In this document: positions 49,569 through 58,999 of the stretch, piece by piece
How the letters are laid out: each line of letters opens with the position of its first letter
How positions within the stretch are numbered: position 1 is the first letter of the stretch
Assembly (NCBI RefSeq): GCF_014198605.1
Contig: NZ_JACIHU010000001.1
DNA length: 64,000 bases
Strand: one strand, 5' to 3'
Source of the DNA: Rhizobium etli_C
Lineage (GTDB): Bacteria > Pseudomonadota > Alphaproteobacteria > Rhizobiales > Rhizobiaceae
The notes under the pieces: model-generated
Seen by the model: only the letters and a program-made list of their open reading frames with translations
Database searches by the model: none
What the model was told of the DNA's origin: nothing
Position numbers and translations under genes: made by a program

Positions 49569-52109
49569 TCAAACCACTGTGCCGGATTTAACACCGGCAT
49601 CCGTCTTGTTGCTCTCTTCCCCGTCGGGGCTCTCCGGCCGCAGCCGGAAGACGATCAGTACGGGAGCGGCGATATAGATCGAAGAGAAAGTGCCGAGAGC
49701 GACGCCGAAGAGCATCGCAAAGGCAAATGAGCGCATGACGTCGCCGCCGAACAGGCAGAGCGCCAGCAAGGCAAGCAGCGTCGTCGCCGCCGTCAGGACA
49801 GTGCGCGACAATGTCTGATTGATCGAGGCATCGATCAGGATCGGCAGCGGCATCCTCGTGTATCGCTTCAGATTCTCGCGCATCCGGTCATAGACGACGA
49901 CGGTGTCGTTCAGGGAATAGCCGACAATCGTCAGCACCGCGGCGATACTCGTCAGGTTGAATTCGATGCCGGTCAGCACGAAAAGCCCCAGCATGATGAT
50001 GACGTCGTGCAGCGTTGCGACGATGGCGCCGACGGCGAACTGCCACTCGAAGCGAATCCAGATGTAGAGCAGGATTGCCGCGAGCGCGGCAGCGACACCG
50101 AGCGTCGCCATCATCGTCAATTCGCCGGAGATGGCCGGGCCGACGACTTCGACGCGGCGGAAATCATAATCCGCCTCGAGCTCGCCGCGCACCAGCGTCG
50201 CTGCCGATTGCTCGGCATTCTCTCCGCCGCCCTGGGACGCGATGCGGATCCGCGCGTTCGCCGGCCCGCCGGTGCGTTCGACCCCGACCTCGCCGAGATT
50301 GAGATCGTTGAGGCGCGATCTGAGATCAGCGATATCGGCATTGCCCTGTTTCGCCGTCACCTCGATGAGCGAGCCGCCGGTGAAGTCGATGCCGAGCTGC
50401 AGGCCGACGGTGGCAAAGGCCGCCATGGCGATCAGCGAGATTGCAGCCGACGCCGTGAAGACATAGCGGCGGATGCCCATGAATCGGATATTGGCGTGCT
50501 CGAAGAGATGGGTCAGGACGCCTTTCGGCAGGTGCCGCGGATGGCGTCTCGCCAGCCAGGCAGCAACAATCGAGCGGGTCAGCGTGAATGCCGTGAAGAC
50601 GGTCGTCAGAATGCCGACCGCCAGCGTCACGGCAAAACCACGAATGGATTCGCTGCCGAGGAAAAAGAGAATGACGGCGGCGATGAAGATCGTGACATTC
50701 GCATCGACGATGGTTGAGAAGGCGCGCGAGAAGCCGCGGCCGACCGCCTGCGCAAAGGAGGGGCCGGTTTTCTCCTCCTCGCGGATGCGCTCGTAGATCA
50801 GCACGTTGGAATCGACCGCCATGCCGACGATGAGCACGATGCCGGCAATACCGGGCAAGGTCAGCGTCGCGCCGGCAAGGCTCAGCACGGCGATGATCAG
50901 GATCAGATTGAAGAAGAGCGAGACAACGGCAACGAGGCCGAGAATCCGATAAAGCGCGATCATCAATGCTGCGACCAGCAGCACGGCGACGAGGCCGGCA
51001 ATGAGGCCGGAGAAGATGGAGTCAGCGCCGAAGCTCGGGCTGACGCTGCGTTCCTCGACGCTCGTCAGCGTTGCCGGCAAAGCCCCTGCCCGCAGCATTA
51101 CCGCAAGGTCGCGGACGCCATCCTCGGAGAAGTTCGCCGATATCCGGCCCTCACCGCCGGTGATCGCCGCATCGATGACCGGCGCCGACATGACCTGGTC
51201 GTCGAAGACGATGGCAAGATGCTTGCCGATATTCTGCCCCGTCGCCTCAGCCAGCCGCCGCGTGCCTTCCGCATCCAGACGATAGGTGATCGAGACATCC
51301 TGGGTTTGCGGATCGACGACCGGCTGGATGTCGACCATGTTGCTGCCGGTGACGAATGCCGTACGGTCGACGAGATAGGGAACCGGCGGGTCGTCCAGCG
51401 AATAGAGCACCTGCGAGGTCGCCGGCCAGCGGCCGTTCAGCGCCTCCTGCCCCGACATGCTTTCATCGATCAGATGAAAGGAAAGCCTGGCCGGCTGGTT
51501 GAGGAGGTTCTTCAGCCGCTCGGCATCGACCGATCCCAGCACCTGCACGGTGATCCGGTCGTCGCCATCGGGACGAACGAGGAAATTCTCGTAGCCGAAT
51601 CCGGCGATGCGGCGGGCGACGATATCAAGCGACCGGGTCCGGGCGGAGGCGACGTCAGCGGTAATGCCGGCGTCGGAAATCTGCAGTGAAAGCTGCCCTT
51701 CGCCGCCCTGCTGCAGCGCGAGCCCAGGGGCGGAATCTCCGCCGGTCGTCGTCAGGGATTTCAGACGATCGACCGCTTTCTGCGTCTCGGCGGGATCGGT
51801 GATCCGGACAGTGACGGTCTGGTCGTTGCCGGTCAGCCCGGTATAGCGGATGCCGGCGCCGCGCAGCGCGTTGCGTACATTCGCGACTGCCTCTTCCAGG
51901 CGGTCCTTGACGATATCGGAACGCTCGACCTTCAGAACGATATGGGAACCGCCCTGCAGATCGAGGCCGAGCATCAGGCGATCGTTTCGCAGCCAATCCG
52001 GCAGAGAGGCACGCTGTGCCTCGCTCACCAGATTGGGCGCAGCGATGACGACGGCCGCAAACGCAACCAGCCAAATCAGAAGTGTTTTCCAACGGGAAAA
52101 ATGCAACAT
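49569..52109 (-). CDS. secDF: Fused protein translocase subunit SecDF
   Basis: An 846-residue fusion of SecD and SecF that uses the proton gradient to aid Sec export. The SecD half has the first transmembrane helix, a large periplasmic domain (LGLDLQGGSHIVLKVERSD near residue 48) and the TM block starting about 365. The SecF half begins near residue 545 (GIRRYVFTASAAISLIAMAAF) with GIDFTGGSLIEV and a second TM block ending VALGTFSSIYIAAPVLIVF. Separate secD and secF genes are usual in enterics; fusion is common in this group. yajC is 45 bases upstream. Confidence 0.95.
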   Translation of the reverse strand: MLHFSRWKTLLIWLVAFAAVVIAAPNLVSEAQRASLPDWLRNDRLMLGLDLQGGSHIVLKVERSDIVKDRLEEAVANVRNALRGAGIRYTGLTGNDQTVTVRITDPAETQKAVDRLKSLTTTGGDSAPGLALQQGGEGQLSLQISDAGITADVASARTRSLDIVARRIAGFGYENFLVRPDGDDRITVQVLGSVDAERLKNLLNQPARLSFHLIDESMSGQEALNGRWPATSQVLYSLDDPPVPYLVDRTAFVTGSNMVDIQPVVDPQTQDVSITYRLDAEGTRRLAEATGQNIGKHLAIVFDDQVMSAPVIDAAITGGEGRISANFSEDGVRDLAVMLRAGALPATLTSVEERSVSPSFGADSIFSGLIAGLVAVLLVAALMIALYRILGLVAVVSLFFNLILIIAVLSLAGATLTLPGIAGIVLIVGMAVDSNVLIYERIREEEKTGPSFAQAVGRGFSRAFSTIVDANVTIFIAAVILFFLGSESIRGFAVTLAVGILTTVFTAFTLTRSIVAAWLARRHPRHLPKGVLTHLFEHANIRFMGIRRYVFTASAAISLIAMAAFATVGLQLGIDFTGGSLIEVTAKQGNADIADLRSRLNDLNLGEVGVERTGGPANARIRIASQGGGENAEQSAATLVRGELEADYDFRRVEVVGPAISGELTMMATLGVAAALAAILLYIWIRFEWQFAVGAIVATLHDVIIMLGLFVLTGIEFNLTSIAAVLTIVGYSLNDTVVVYDRMRENLKRYTRMPLPILIDASINQTLSRTVLTAATTLLALLALCLFGGDVMRSFAFAMLFGVALGTFSSIYIAAPVLIVFRLRPESPDGEESNKTDAGVKSGTVV

Positions 52110-52153
52110 TCTCTCGACGATCTTCCGATCCGGCGGTTTGCCGTTATCGCCTG

Positions 52154-52501
52154 TTACGCCGCGTCGGCCTTGACAGGTTCACCCTTGACGCGAACTTCCG
52201 AAATGCCGCTGCGGACGATGCGGACGCGAACGCCTTCGGCAATCTCGACTTCGACTTCCTTGTCGTCGACGACCTTCGTCACCTTGCCGACGAGACCGCC
52301 GCCGGTCACGACTTGGTCGCCGCGACGGATCGCCTTCAGGGTTTCCTCACGCTTCTTGGCCTGGGCGCGCTGCGGACGGATCAGCAGGAAGTACCAAACG
52401 ACCATCAGCGGCACGAACAGAATGATCATTTCGAAACCGGAGCTGCCGAAACCGGTTGCGGTGTCGGTCGCACTCTGGGCGAATGCCGGGGTGATGAACA
52501 T
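52154..52501 (-). CDS. yajC: Preprotein translocase accessory subunit YajC
   Basis: A 115-residue protein with one transmembrane helix (MIILFVPLMVVWYFLLIRPQ) and the YajC domain RAQAKKREETLKAIRRGDQVVTGGGLVGKV. It associates with SecDF. ATG at 52501 starts MFITPAFAQ; the frame is open to 52540 without family sequence. It is the first gene of yajC-secDF-Mth938-NDUFAF6. Confidence 0.94.
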   Translation of the reverse strand: MFITPAFAQSATDTATGFGSSGFEMIILFVPLMVVWYFLLIRPQRAQAKKREETLKAIRRGDQVVTGGGLVGKVTKVVDDKEVEVEIAEGVRVRIVRSGISEVRVKGEPVKADAA

Positions 52502-52703
52502 GCTAAACTCCTCAGGCTTGGCGGCGGAACTCCGCCTCATTTTTCAGGTTGCCGGACTATAGTTGCCGCTTCGATGAATGCAACAGAAACAGCCGGAAAC
52601 AGTACCGATTCCGCTGCCTCATAACCTTTCCGGCGGCAAAACGCCATGCTACCCGCATCGAAAGATAAAGCGGATTGCCGCAGCAAGAAATCAGGAGCTT
52701 GCG

Positions 52704-53576
52704 ATGACCGAGGAAATCAACACCGCCTTGCTTGCCGAGCTGAAGCGGCTCGCTGATGCCGTCCAGCGTCTTGCCGGACCGGCACCCGCCGTCAACGACT
52801 GGAACGCGGCAGACTGTTTCGTCTGGGCGCCGCTGCGCCAGCATCTGCAGCCCGTTAAGAAACCCAACCGGGTGGCGCTGAAGCTCATCCGCGGCGTCGA
52901 CCACGTGCGCGACATCCTGCACGAAAATACGGTGCGTTTCGCCGCAGGTTATGCGGCCAATAATGTGCTGCTCTGGGGTGCGCGCGGCATGGGCAAATCG
53001 TCGCTGGTCAAAGCCGTGCACGAGGATGTCAGGCGCGAAAGCGGCGTCGCGCTGAAGCTTGTCGAAGTTCACCGCGAGGATATTGCCAGCCTGCCCAACC
53101 TGCTCGATCTCCTGAAGGATACGCCATACCGCGTGATCGTCTTCTGCGACGACCTCTCCTTTGATCACGACGACACCGCCTACAAGTCGCTGAAGGCGGC
53201 GCTTGACGGCGGCGTCGAAGGACGGCCGGACAACGTGCTCTTCTATGCCACGTCGAATCGGCGCCATCTTTTGCCGCGTCACATGATGGAAAACGAACAG
53301 TCGACAGCGATCAATCCGTCCGAAGCCGTCGAGGAGAAGGTTTCGCTTTCCGATCGTTTCGGCCTCTGGCTCGGATTTCACAAATGCAGCCAGGAAGACT
53401 ATCTCGGCATGATCGACGGCTATGCCGATCACTTCAAGCTCGGGCTCGCACGCGACAAGATGCATGCCGAGGCGCTGGAATGGGCGACGACGCGCGGCGC
53501 CCGCTCCGGCCGCGTCGCCTGGCAGTATATTCAGGATTTGGCGGGACGCATGCGCGTCCATATCGATAGAGTCTAG
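52704..53576 (+). CDS. DUF815 family AAA+ ATPase
   Basis: A 290-residue AAA-type ATPase with Walker A LLWGARGMGKSSLVKA near residue 88 and Walker B YRVIVFCDDLSF near 145. The C-terminal part contains ALDGGVEGRPDNVLFYATSNRRHLLPRHM with the sensor Asn/Arg and an arginine-rich end. The DUF815 family is of unknown function. ATG at 52704 follows CAGGAG by eight bases. It converges with the LytM gene at a shared terminator. Confidence 0.92.
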   Translation: MTEEINTALLAELKRLADAVQRLAGPAPAVNDWNAADCFVWAPLRQHLQPVKKPNRVALKLIRGVDHVRDILHENTVRFAAGYAANNVLLWGARGMGKSSLVKAVHEDVRRESGVALKLVEVHREDIASLPNLLDLLKDTPYRVIVFCDDLSFDHDDTAYKSLKAALDGGVEGRPDNVLFYATSNRRHLLPRHMMENEQSTAINPSEAVEEKVSLSDRFGLWLGFHKCSQEDYLGMIDGYADHFKLGLARDKMHAEALEWATTRGARSGRVAWQYIQDLAGRMRVHIDRV

Positions 53577-53586
53577 TTTAAATGAC

Positions 53587-53613
53587 AAAAGCCCGGCGGT
53601 TGGCCGGGCTTTT
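53587..53613. terminator. Bidirectional terminator
   Basis: AAAAGCCCGGC (53587-53597) is complementary to GCCGGGCTTTT (53603-53613) around GGTTG. Both strands give a stem followed by a T run, ending the DUF815 gene on plus and the LytM gene on minus. Confidence 0.92.
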
Positions 53614-53634
53614 GCGCTTCCTGGTACGCTCTAC

Positions 53635-55221
53635 CTATTCCAGGAAAGTCATCGGGTTGACCGGGGACGCGTCCTTGCGCACCTCGAAATGGACCTGCGG
53701 CTGCTTGACGTCGCCGCTCATGCCGGAGACGGCGACGGTTTGACCGCGCTGGATCTTCTGGCCGCGGGCAACGCTCAGCGTGTCGGCATTGCCATAGACA
53801 GTGACGGTGCCGTCGTCGTGACGGACGAGAACCGTATTGCCGAGTTCCTTCAGGCCGTTGCCGGCATAGATGACGACGCCATTTTCGGCGGCCTTGATGG
53901 GCGTGCCCTGCGGAACCGAGATATCGATGCCGTCGTTGCGGTTGCCGTTGACGTTGGCGCCATAGGCGGCAATGACCTGGCCGCGCACCGGCCAGCGGTA
54001 TTTGCCGATGCCGGTCGATTCCGGCGCGTCGGAGCTGACGTCGGCCTTTTTCTCGACCTCGTCGACGGTCTGCGTGGCGGCCGGCGCCTTATAGGGCGCG
54101 GGCTGGACGGAAGCCGTCTGCTGGGCAGGCGCCGGATCAGCCGGCTTCGACTCAACCTTTTCAGCCGGGATCGAGGCGGTCTTGATCGTGTCGGCTCTGC
54201 CGTTCGGGACCTTCAGGGCCTGGCCCACACGCAGCGTGCTCGCCGAAAGATTGTTGGCCGCCTTGAGGTCGTCGATATTGGCGCCGGTTGCCTTGGCGAT
54301 CTTTGCCAGCGAATCCCCCTGCTTGACGACATAGGTGCCTGCAGGCGCCTTCGGGTCCTTGCCGGCGCCGGCCGGAAGCTTGCTGGTTGGATCGGCGCTC
54401 GCCATCGTCTTGTCGCGGGCGGAATTGGCGCCCGGGACGACAGCGACCTTCTGTTCAGGCGCGTTGGCCGGTCCCGGCATATTGCCGGGCTTGGAAAGGT
54501 CGGCTGCCTGCGAAGCTGCCTTGGCGGCATTGCCGCCATTGAACGTCGGGATCAGGATCGCCTGACCGGGTTGGGCGGCAGAGGCCGTTTTCAGATTGTT
54601 GACGCGCAGGATTTCCTTTTCCGGAACGCCGAAACGTCTGGACAGCGTAGCGATGTTTTCGCCAGGACGCAGCGTCACGGAAGGCGCATTGGTCGCCGAC
54701 CAGCCGGAAACCTTCGGCGTCGTGCCTGTTGTCAGCGAATCGGGCGTCGCCTTGGGTGCCGCCGGTGCCACGAGCCGCGGCTTTTCAGCCTGCGGCGAAG
54801 CTGGGAACGGCTGGGCGAGCGCCACTTGCTTTTCCCGCTGCCGGGACGGTGCGGCAGCCGTCGGCGCCGCAAGCTCGGAACGCTGTATTGCGACCGGCGA
54901 GGAAGCCAGGCGTGCGCTCGATGGACGGACCGGCTCGTAGCCCGGGTTCGCCGGATAGGTTTGGTTCAGTGCATTTCCGCCGTAACCGGACTGGCTGGCG
55001 ACGGCCGTACCGCCAAGATCGGCGCGCGGCACCGGATCGCCCTGGACGCCGCCCCTGCGCGGAATGGAACTTGTGGTGATCTGATCCTGCCCGGAGGAAG
55101 AAAACAAACCGCCAAACCGTGTCACATCGGAACTGCAGCCCGTTGCGGCACTCGCCAGCAGGCCCACAACCAGAAGATTACCGGCCGACTTACCGAACTT
55201 CGGCGAAAGACTGAAACGCAT
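53635..55221 (-). CDS. LysM/LytM lipoprotein, NlpD-like amidase activator
   Basis: A 528-residue lipoprotein: signal with lipobox AATGC (Cys near residue 28), a low-complexity linker, two LysM domains (VTLRPGENIATLSRRFGVPE near 185; YVVKQGDSLAKIAKATGAN near 295) and a C-terminal M23 domain. The active-site pattern is degenerate. The expected first His is Asn in RNDGIDISVP, and the expected HxH reads YGNADTL; only the final HFEVR remains. E. coli NlpD has similar losses and activates the amidase AmiC, so activation is more likely than hydrolysis. The surE-pcm-nlpD order agrees. Confidence 0.9.
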   Translation of the reverse strand: MRFSLSPKFGKSAGNLLVVGLLASAATGCSSDVTRFGGLFSSSGQDQITTSSIPRRGGVQGDPVPRADLGGTAVASQSGYGGNALNQTYPANPGYEPVRPSSARLASSPVAIQRSELAAPTAAAPSRQREKQVALAQPFPASPQAEKPRLVAPAAPKATPDSLTTGTTPKVSGWSATNAPSVTLRPGENIATLSRRFGVPEKEILRVNNLKTASAAQPGQAILIPTFNGGNAAKAASQAADLSKPGNMPGPANAPEQKVAVVPGANSARDKTMASADPTSKLPAGAGKDPKAPAGTYVVKQGDSLAKIAKATGANIDDLKAANNLSASTLRVGQALKVPNGRADTIKTASIPAEKVESKPADPAPAQQTASVQPAPYKAPAATQTVDEVEKKADVSSDAPESTGIGKYRWPVRGQVIAAYGANVNGNRNDGIDISVPQGTPIKAAENGVVIYAGNGLKELGNTVLVRHDDGTVTVYGNADTLSVARGQKIQRGQTVAVSGMSGDVKQPQVHFEVRKDASPVNPMTFLE

Positions 55222-55276
55222 TGACTCGACCCACTGAGAACGCAACCATTTGTGAGTCTATTAAAGCGCGTTAGTA

Positions 55277-55291
55277 TTACCACGCGGTTAA
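55277..55291. promoter_or_regulatory. CtrA-box-like site upstream of the LytM gene
   Basis: On the minus strand TTAA-N7-GTAA (plus-strand TTAC-N7-TTAA), seven of eight bases of the CtrA consensus, 56-70 bases before the start of the LytM lipoprotein gene. Cell-cycle control of a division-site amidase activator would be reasonable but is only inferred. Confidence 0.3.
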
Positions 55292-55360
55292 GACGCTGGA
55301 ATCAGTGCGATATTTTTGGGAAGTTGATAACCATAGCTTACGGGTGAAAAATCGCAGTGC

Positions 55361-56014
55361 CTACAGCAGCGAGGCAAGACGCGGAACGATCGGCAGATAA
55401 GGGGCTTCGAACAGTTCCTCGCGTTCGAAACGACTGCCGGTTTTCGTCAGCCGCACCATGCGACACTCGTTCTCGGAAATCATCAGCGGCGCGATCATCG
55501 AGCCGCCGGAAACGAGCTGGTCAGTATAAAAACGCGGCATCGCATTGAAGGCCGCCGTCACCAGGATACGATCGAACGTGCCCTCGCCCTGCATGCCGGC
55601 GCTGCCGTCGGCCTGGCGGATGACGACGTTGCGCAGGCCAAGCGATTCCATGCGCCGCTGTGCAGCCGTCGTCAGCGTCTTGTAGCGATCGATCGACAGA
55701 ACGCGTTCGGCCAGGCGGCCCATGACGGCGGCAGTGAAGCCGCTGCCGGTACCGATTTCCAGAACGCGCTGTCCCGGTTTGAGCTTGAGGTGATGGAGGA
55801 TGCGGACGACAAAATCGATGCCTTCGAGGAAGGAACCGCATTCGATCGGAATCGTCCGGCTCGAATAGGCGTCGTCGGCAAATTGCGCCGGCACGAACAG
55901 CGAGCGCTGCGTCTGCTCGACCGCCGTCAGCAGATCGAGGTCGGAGATGCCTTCGGCACGCAGTCTGAGGACGAGCGCCGCAAAGCCCTCCTTCTCCGCC
56001 AGTCTTGCCGTCAA
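55361..56014 (-). CDS. pcm: Protein-L-isoaspartate O-methyltransferase
   Basis: A 217-residue SAM-dependent enzyme that starts repair of isoaspartyl damage. The SAM motif I is RVLEIGTGSGFTAAVMGRLA near residue 81, and ISDLDLLTAVEQTQRSLFVPAQFADDAY and SRTIPIECGSF are the substrate-side signatures. Its ATG overlaps the surE stop (ATGA), the classic surE-pcm coupling. Confidence 0.94.
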   Translation of the reverse strand: MTARLAEKEGFAALVLRLRAEGISDLDLLTAVEQTQRSLFVPAQFADDAYSSRTIPIECGSFLEGIDFVVRILHHLKLKPGQRVLEIGTGSGFTAAVMGRLAERVLSIDRYKTLTTAAQRRMESLGLRNVVIRQADGSAGMQGEGTFDRILVTAAFNAMPRFYTDQLVSGGSMIAPLMISENECRMVRLTKTGSRFEREELFEAPYLPIVPRLASLL

Positions 56015-56784
56015 ACCTGTGCTCCGTATCCCAGGGCCCGCGCCACGCGGTCCGTTACGGAATAATCGGTCAGATCCAGTTTCAAAGGTGTTACCGAAAT
56101 CTTGTTATGCTTGAGGGCGTGAATATCGGTGCCTTCGATGAAGGCGCCGGCGCGTTCGCCGAACTTCAGCCAATAATAGGGAAAGCCCCGACCATCGGAA
56201 CGGGCATCGACCTGCAAATTGAAGGCGAGCTTGCCCTGCATGGTCACCTCCGCGCCATCGACCTCGTCGGGACGGCAGTTCGGGAAGTTGAGATTGAGGA
56301 ACGTGCCCTCCGGCAGCTCCAGATCCATCAGCTTTTCCAGAAGAGCCGGGGCATGTGCCTCGCAGACTTCCCAGGGCACGATACGTGCGCCGTCCTCATA
56401 GAGATAGGCTTGGCTGAGCGCGAAGGAGCGCACGCCCTGCATCGTGCCTTCGATGGCACCGGCAATCGTACCCGAATAGGTAACATCGTCGGCAACGTTC
56501 GAACCCGAATTGACGCCGGAGAGAACGAGGTCGGGCTTGATGTCCATCACCTGCCGGATGCCCATGATGACGCAATCGGTCGGCGTGCCGCGCAAGGCGA
56601 AATGCTTGTCGGAAATCTTGCGCAGCCGCAAAGGTTCGGAGAGGCTCAGCGAATGGGCAAGACCGCTCTGGTCGGTCTCGGGCGCCACGATCCAGACATC
56701 GTCGGACAGCGTGCGGGCGATCCGCTCCAGTGCGGCCAGGCCCTCTGCGTGAATGCCGTCGTCATTCGTAAGCAGGATGCGCAT
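56011..56784 (-). CDS. surE: 5'/3'-nucleotidase SurE
   Basis: A 257-residue metal-dependent nucleotidase. Signatures are MRILLTNDDGIHAEGLAALE with the metal-binding Asp-Asp, VAPETDQSGLAHSLSLSEPL, and VLSGVNSGSNVADDVTYSGTIAGAIEG. It is involved in stationary-phase survival in E. coli. It lies four bases after serS and overlaps pcm. Confidence 0.96.
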   Translation of the reverse strand: MRILLTNDDGIHAEGLAALERIARTLSDDVWIVAPETDQSGLAHSLSLSEPLRLRKISDKHFALRGTPTDCVIMGIRQVMDIKPDLVLSGVNSGSNVADDVTYSGTIAGAIEGTMQGVRSFALSQAYLYEDGARIVPWEVCEAHAPALLEKLMDLELPEGTFLNLNFPNCRPDEVDGAEVTMQGKLAFNLQVDARSDGRGFPYYWLKFGERAGAFIEGTDIHALKHNKISVTPLKLDLTDYSVTDRVARALGYGAQV

Positions 56785-56788
56785 CGCC

Positions 56789-58072
56789 TCAGGCCGCCCG
56801 TTCGATCTTGGTCAATCCGCCCATATAAGGCAGCAAAACGTCCGGAATCGTGACCGAACCATCCTCGTTCAGATAATTTTCGAGCACGGCGATCAGGCAG
56901 CGTCCGACGGCGGTGCCGGAGCCGTTCAACGTGTGGACGAACCTGTTGGTCTTGTCATCCTTGCCGCGATAGCGCGCATTCATGCGACGGGCCTGGAAAT
57001 CGCCGCAGACCGAGCAGGAGGAGATTTCGCGGAAGGCATTCTGCCCGGGCAGCCAGACTTCCAGGTCGTAGGTCTTGCGCGAGCCGAAGCCCATGTCACC
57101 GGTGCAAAGCGTCATGGTGCGGAAGTGCAGGCCTAGACGCTTCAGCACCTCCTCCGCACAGGCGGTCATCCGTTCATGCTCGGAAATGGCGCTCTCGGCA
57201 TCGGTGATCGAAACGAGTTCGCATTTCCAGAACTGGTGCTGGCGCAGCATGCCGCGCGTGTCGCGGCCGGCCGATCCCGCTTCCGAACGGAAGGACGGCG
57301 TCAAGGCGGTGAAGCGCAGCGGCAGCTTTTCCTGGTCGAGGATTTCCTCGCGCACCAGATTAGTCAGCGTCACCTCCGCCGTGGGAATGAGATAGCGGCC
57401 ATCCGTCGTCTTGAAGAGATCCTCTTCGAACTTCGGAAGGCTGCCGGTGCCGAACACCGCTTCAGCCCGAACCATCAGCGGCGAGCTGACTTCGGTATAA
57501 CCGTGCTCGCGCGTGTGGAGGTCGATCATGAACTGGCCGAGCGCGCGCTCGAGCCTGGCGAGCGGCCCGGTCAGCACCGTGAAGCGCGAGCCGGAGAGTT
57601 TGGCGGCCCGCTCGAAATCCATATAGCCGAGCGCCTCGCCGATTTCGAAGTGCTCCCTCGGCGTGTGGTTCCATCGCGGCTTTTCGCCGACGGTGCGGGT
57701 GACGACATTGTCATGCTCGTCCTTGCCGACCGGGACATCGTCGAAAGGCACGTTCGGGATGCGCGAGAGCGCGTCGTTGAGCTCAACTGTCAGCTGCCGG
57801 TCCTCTTCCTCGACCATCGGCAGCAACGTCTTCAGCTCAGCGACCTCGGCCTTCAGCTTCTCGGCGAGTTCGGCGTTCTTCTGGGACAGCGCCGCACCGA
57901 TCTCCTTGGAGGCGAGATTGCGGCGGGACAGCAGGTCCTGCGCCTTCTGCACGGCGGAGCGGCGCTTTTCATCGAGGGCAATGAGGCTTTGGGCAAGAGG
58001 CTCCGCACCGCGCTTGGCAAGGGCGGCATCGAGCGCTTCGGCATTCTCACGGATCCATTTGATATCGAGCAT
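56789..58072 (-). CDS. serS: Seryl-tRNA synthetase
   Basis: A 427-residue class II synthetase. The N-terminal coiled coil (about residues 25-100) binds the tRNA long variable arm. Motif 2 is PSFRSEAGSAGRDTRGMLRQHQFWK and motif 3 is GSGTAVGRCLIAVLENYLNEDGS. ATG at 58072 begins MLDIKWIRENAEALDAALAKRG, the family start. It is followed by surE after four bases. Confidence 0.97.
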   Translation of the reverse strand: MLDIKWIRENAEALDAALAKRGAEPLAQSLIALDEKRRSAVQKAQDLLSRRNLASKEIGAALSQKNAELAEKLKAEVAELKTLLPMVEEEDRQLTVELNDALSRIPNVPFDDVPVGKDEHDNVVTRTVGEKPRWNHTPREHFEIGEALGYMDFERAAKLSGSRFTVLTGPLARLERALGQFMIDLHTREHGYTEVSSPLMVRAEAVFGTGSLPKFEEDLFKTTDGRYLIPTAEVTLTNLVREEILDQEKLPLRFTALTPSFRSEAGSAGRDTRGMLRQHQFWKCELVSITDAESAISEHERMTACAEEVLKRLGLHFRTMTLCTGDMGFGSRKTYDLEVWLPGQNAFREISSCSVCGDFQARRMNARYRGKDDKTNRFVHTLNGSGTAVGRCLIAVLENYLNEDGSVTIPDVLLPYMGGLTKIERAA

Positions 58073-58171
58073 CGTCGTTCCAGGTCGTTGCAACAGAAGT
58101 GACCCGGCCAAAGCCTGATCGGGCTTCGACCGGATGGGACGGCGCTCATGAAGGGATTGCCGGATTGCCGC

Positions 58172-58999
58172 TCAGACGCTGTCCGTCTTGGCAACGTCTG
58201 CGGATCCGGTTTCCTTCTCGACCGCCTGCCGGGCACGCTGGCGCTCCACGAGTCGCGCCGCATAGATGGCAATCTCGTAGAGAAGGATCGCCGGTATCGC
58301 AAGGCCGATCTGGGATAAGGGGTCCGGCGGCGTCAGCACGGCAGCGACGACAAAGGCCAGCACGATGGCGAATTTACGCTTTTCGGCGAGCCATTCCGAC
58401 GTCAGCAGGCCGACACGGGCAAGCAATGTCGTGACAACAGGCAGCTGGAAGACGAGGCCGAAGGAGAAGACCAGCGTCATGATCAGACTCAGATATTCCG
58501 AAACCTTCGGCAGAAGCGAGATTGCTACCTCGTCGTGGCCCGGCGCCTGCTGCATCGACAGGAAGAACCACATGACCATCGGCGTGAAGAAAAAATAGAC
58601 CAGCGCGGCGCCCAAGAGGAATAGAAGTGGGGAAGCGATCAGGAACGGAAGGAAGGCCGCCCGTTCATTCTTATAGAGGCCCGGAGCGACAAACTTGTAG
58701 ATCTGGGCGGCGATGATCGGAAAAGCGATGACAAGGCCACCGAACATGGCGACCTTGACCTGCGTGAAGAAGAATTCCTGCGGCGCGGTGTAGATGAGCT
58801 GCGCCTTCTCGACATCGAGGTTGGCCCAGCTGACGGCGAGCTTATAGGGATAGACCAGGTAGTTGAAGATGTGCTTGGCGAAAAAGAAGCACACGACGAA
58901 GGCGATGAAGAAAGCGCCGATCGACCACATCAGCCGCGTGCGGAGCTCCATCAGGTGCTCGATCAACGGCTGCGGCTTGTCTTCGATATCACCGCTCAT
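58172..58999 (-). CDS. tatC: Twin-arginine translocase subunit TatC
   Basis: A 275-residue six-helix membrane protein that recognises twin-arginine signal peptides. It begins with PLIEHLMELRTRLMWSIGAFF, with the conserved Glu and Arg, and shows YNKERAAFLPFLIASPLLF-like and FGLVFQLPVVTTLLARVGL segments. Its ATG overlaps the tatB stop (ATGA). The last 25 residues are a charged cytoplasmic tail. Confidence 0.96.
   Translation of the reverse strand: MSGDIEDKPQPLIEHLMELRTRLMWSIGAFFIAFVVCFFFAKHIFNYLVYPYKLAVSWANLDVEKAQLIYTAPQEFFFTQVKVAMFGGLVIAFPIIAAQIYKFVAPGLYKNERAAFLPFLIASPLLFLLGAALVYFFFTPMVMWFFLSMQQAPGHDEVAISLLPKVSEYLSLIMTLVFSFGLVFQLPVVTTLLARVGLLTSEWLAEKRKFAIVLAFVVAAVLTPPDPLSQIGLAIPAILLYEIAIYAARLVERQRARQAVEKETGSADVAKTDSV

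Noticed and set aside
53422..55224. A 600-codon plus-strand frame opposite the LytM gene
   Set aside because: It begins inside the DUF815 gene and reads Arg/Gly/Leu-rich nonsense, while the minus-strand LysM/LytM protein is clear.
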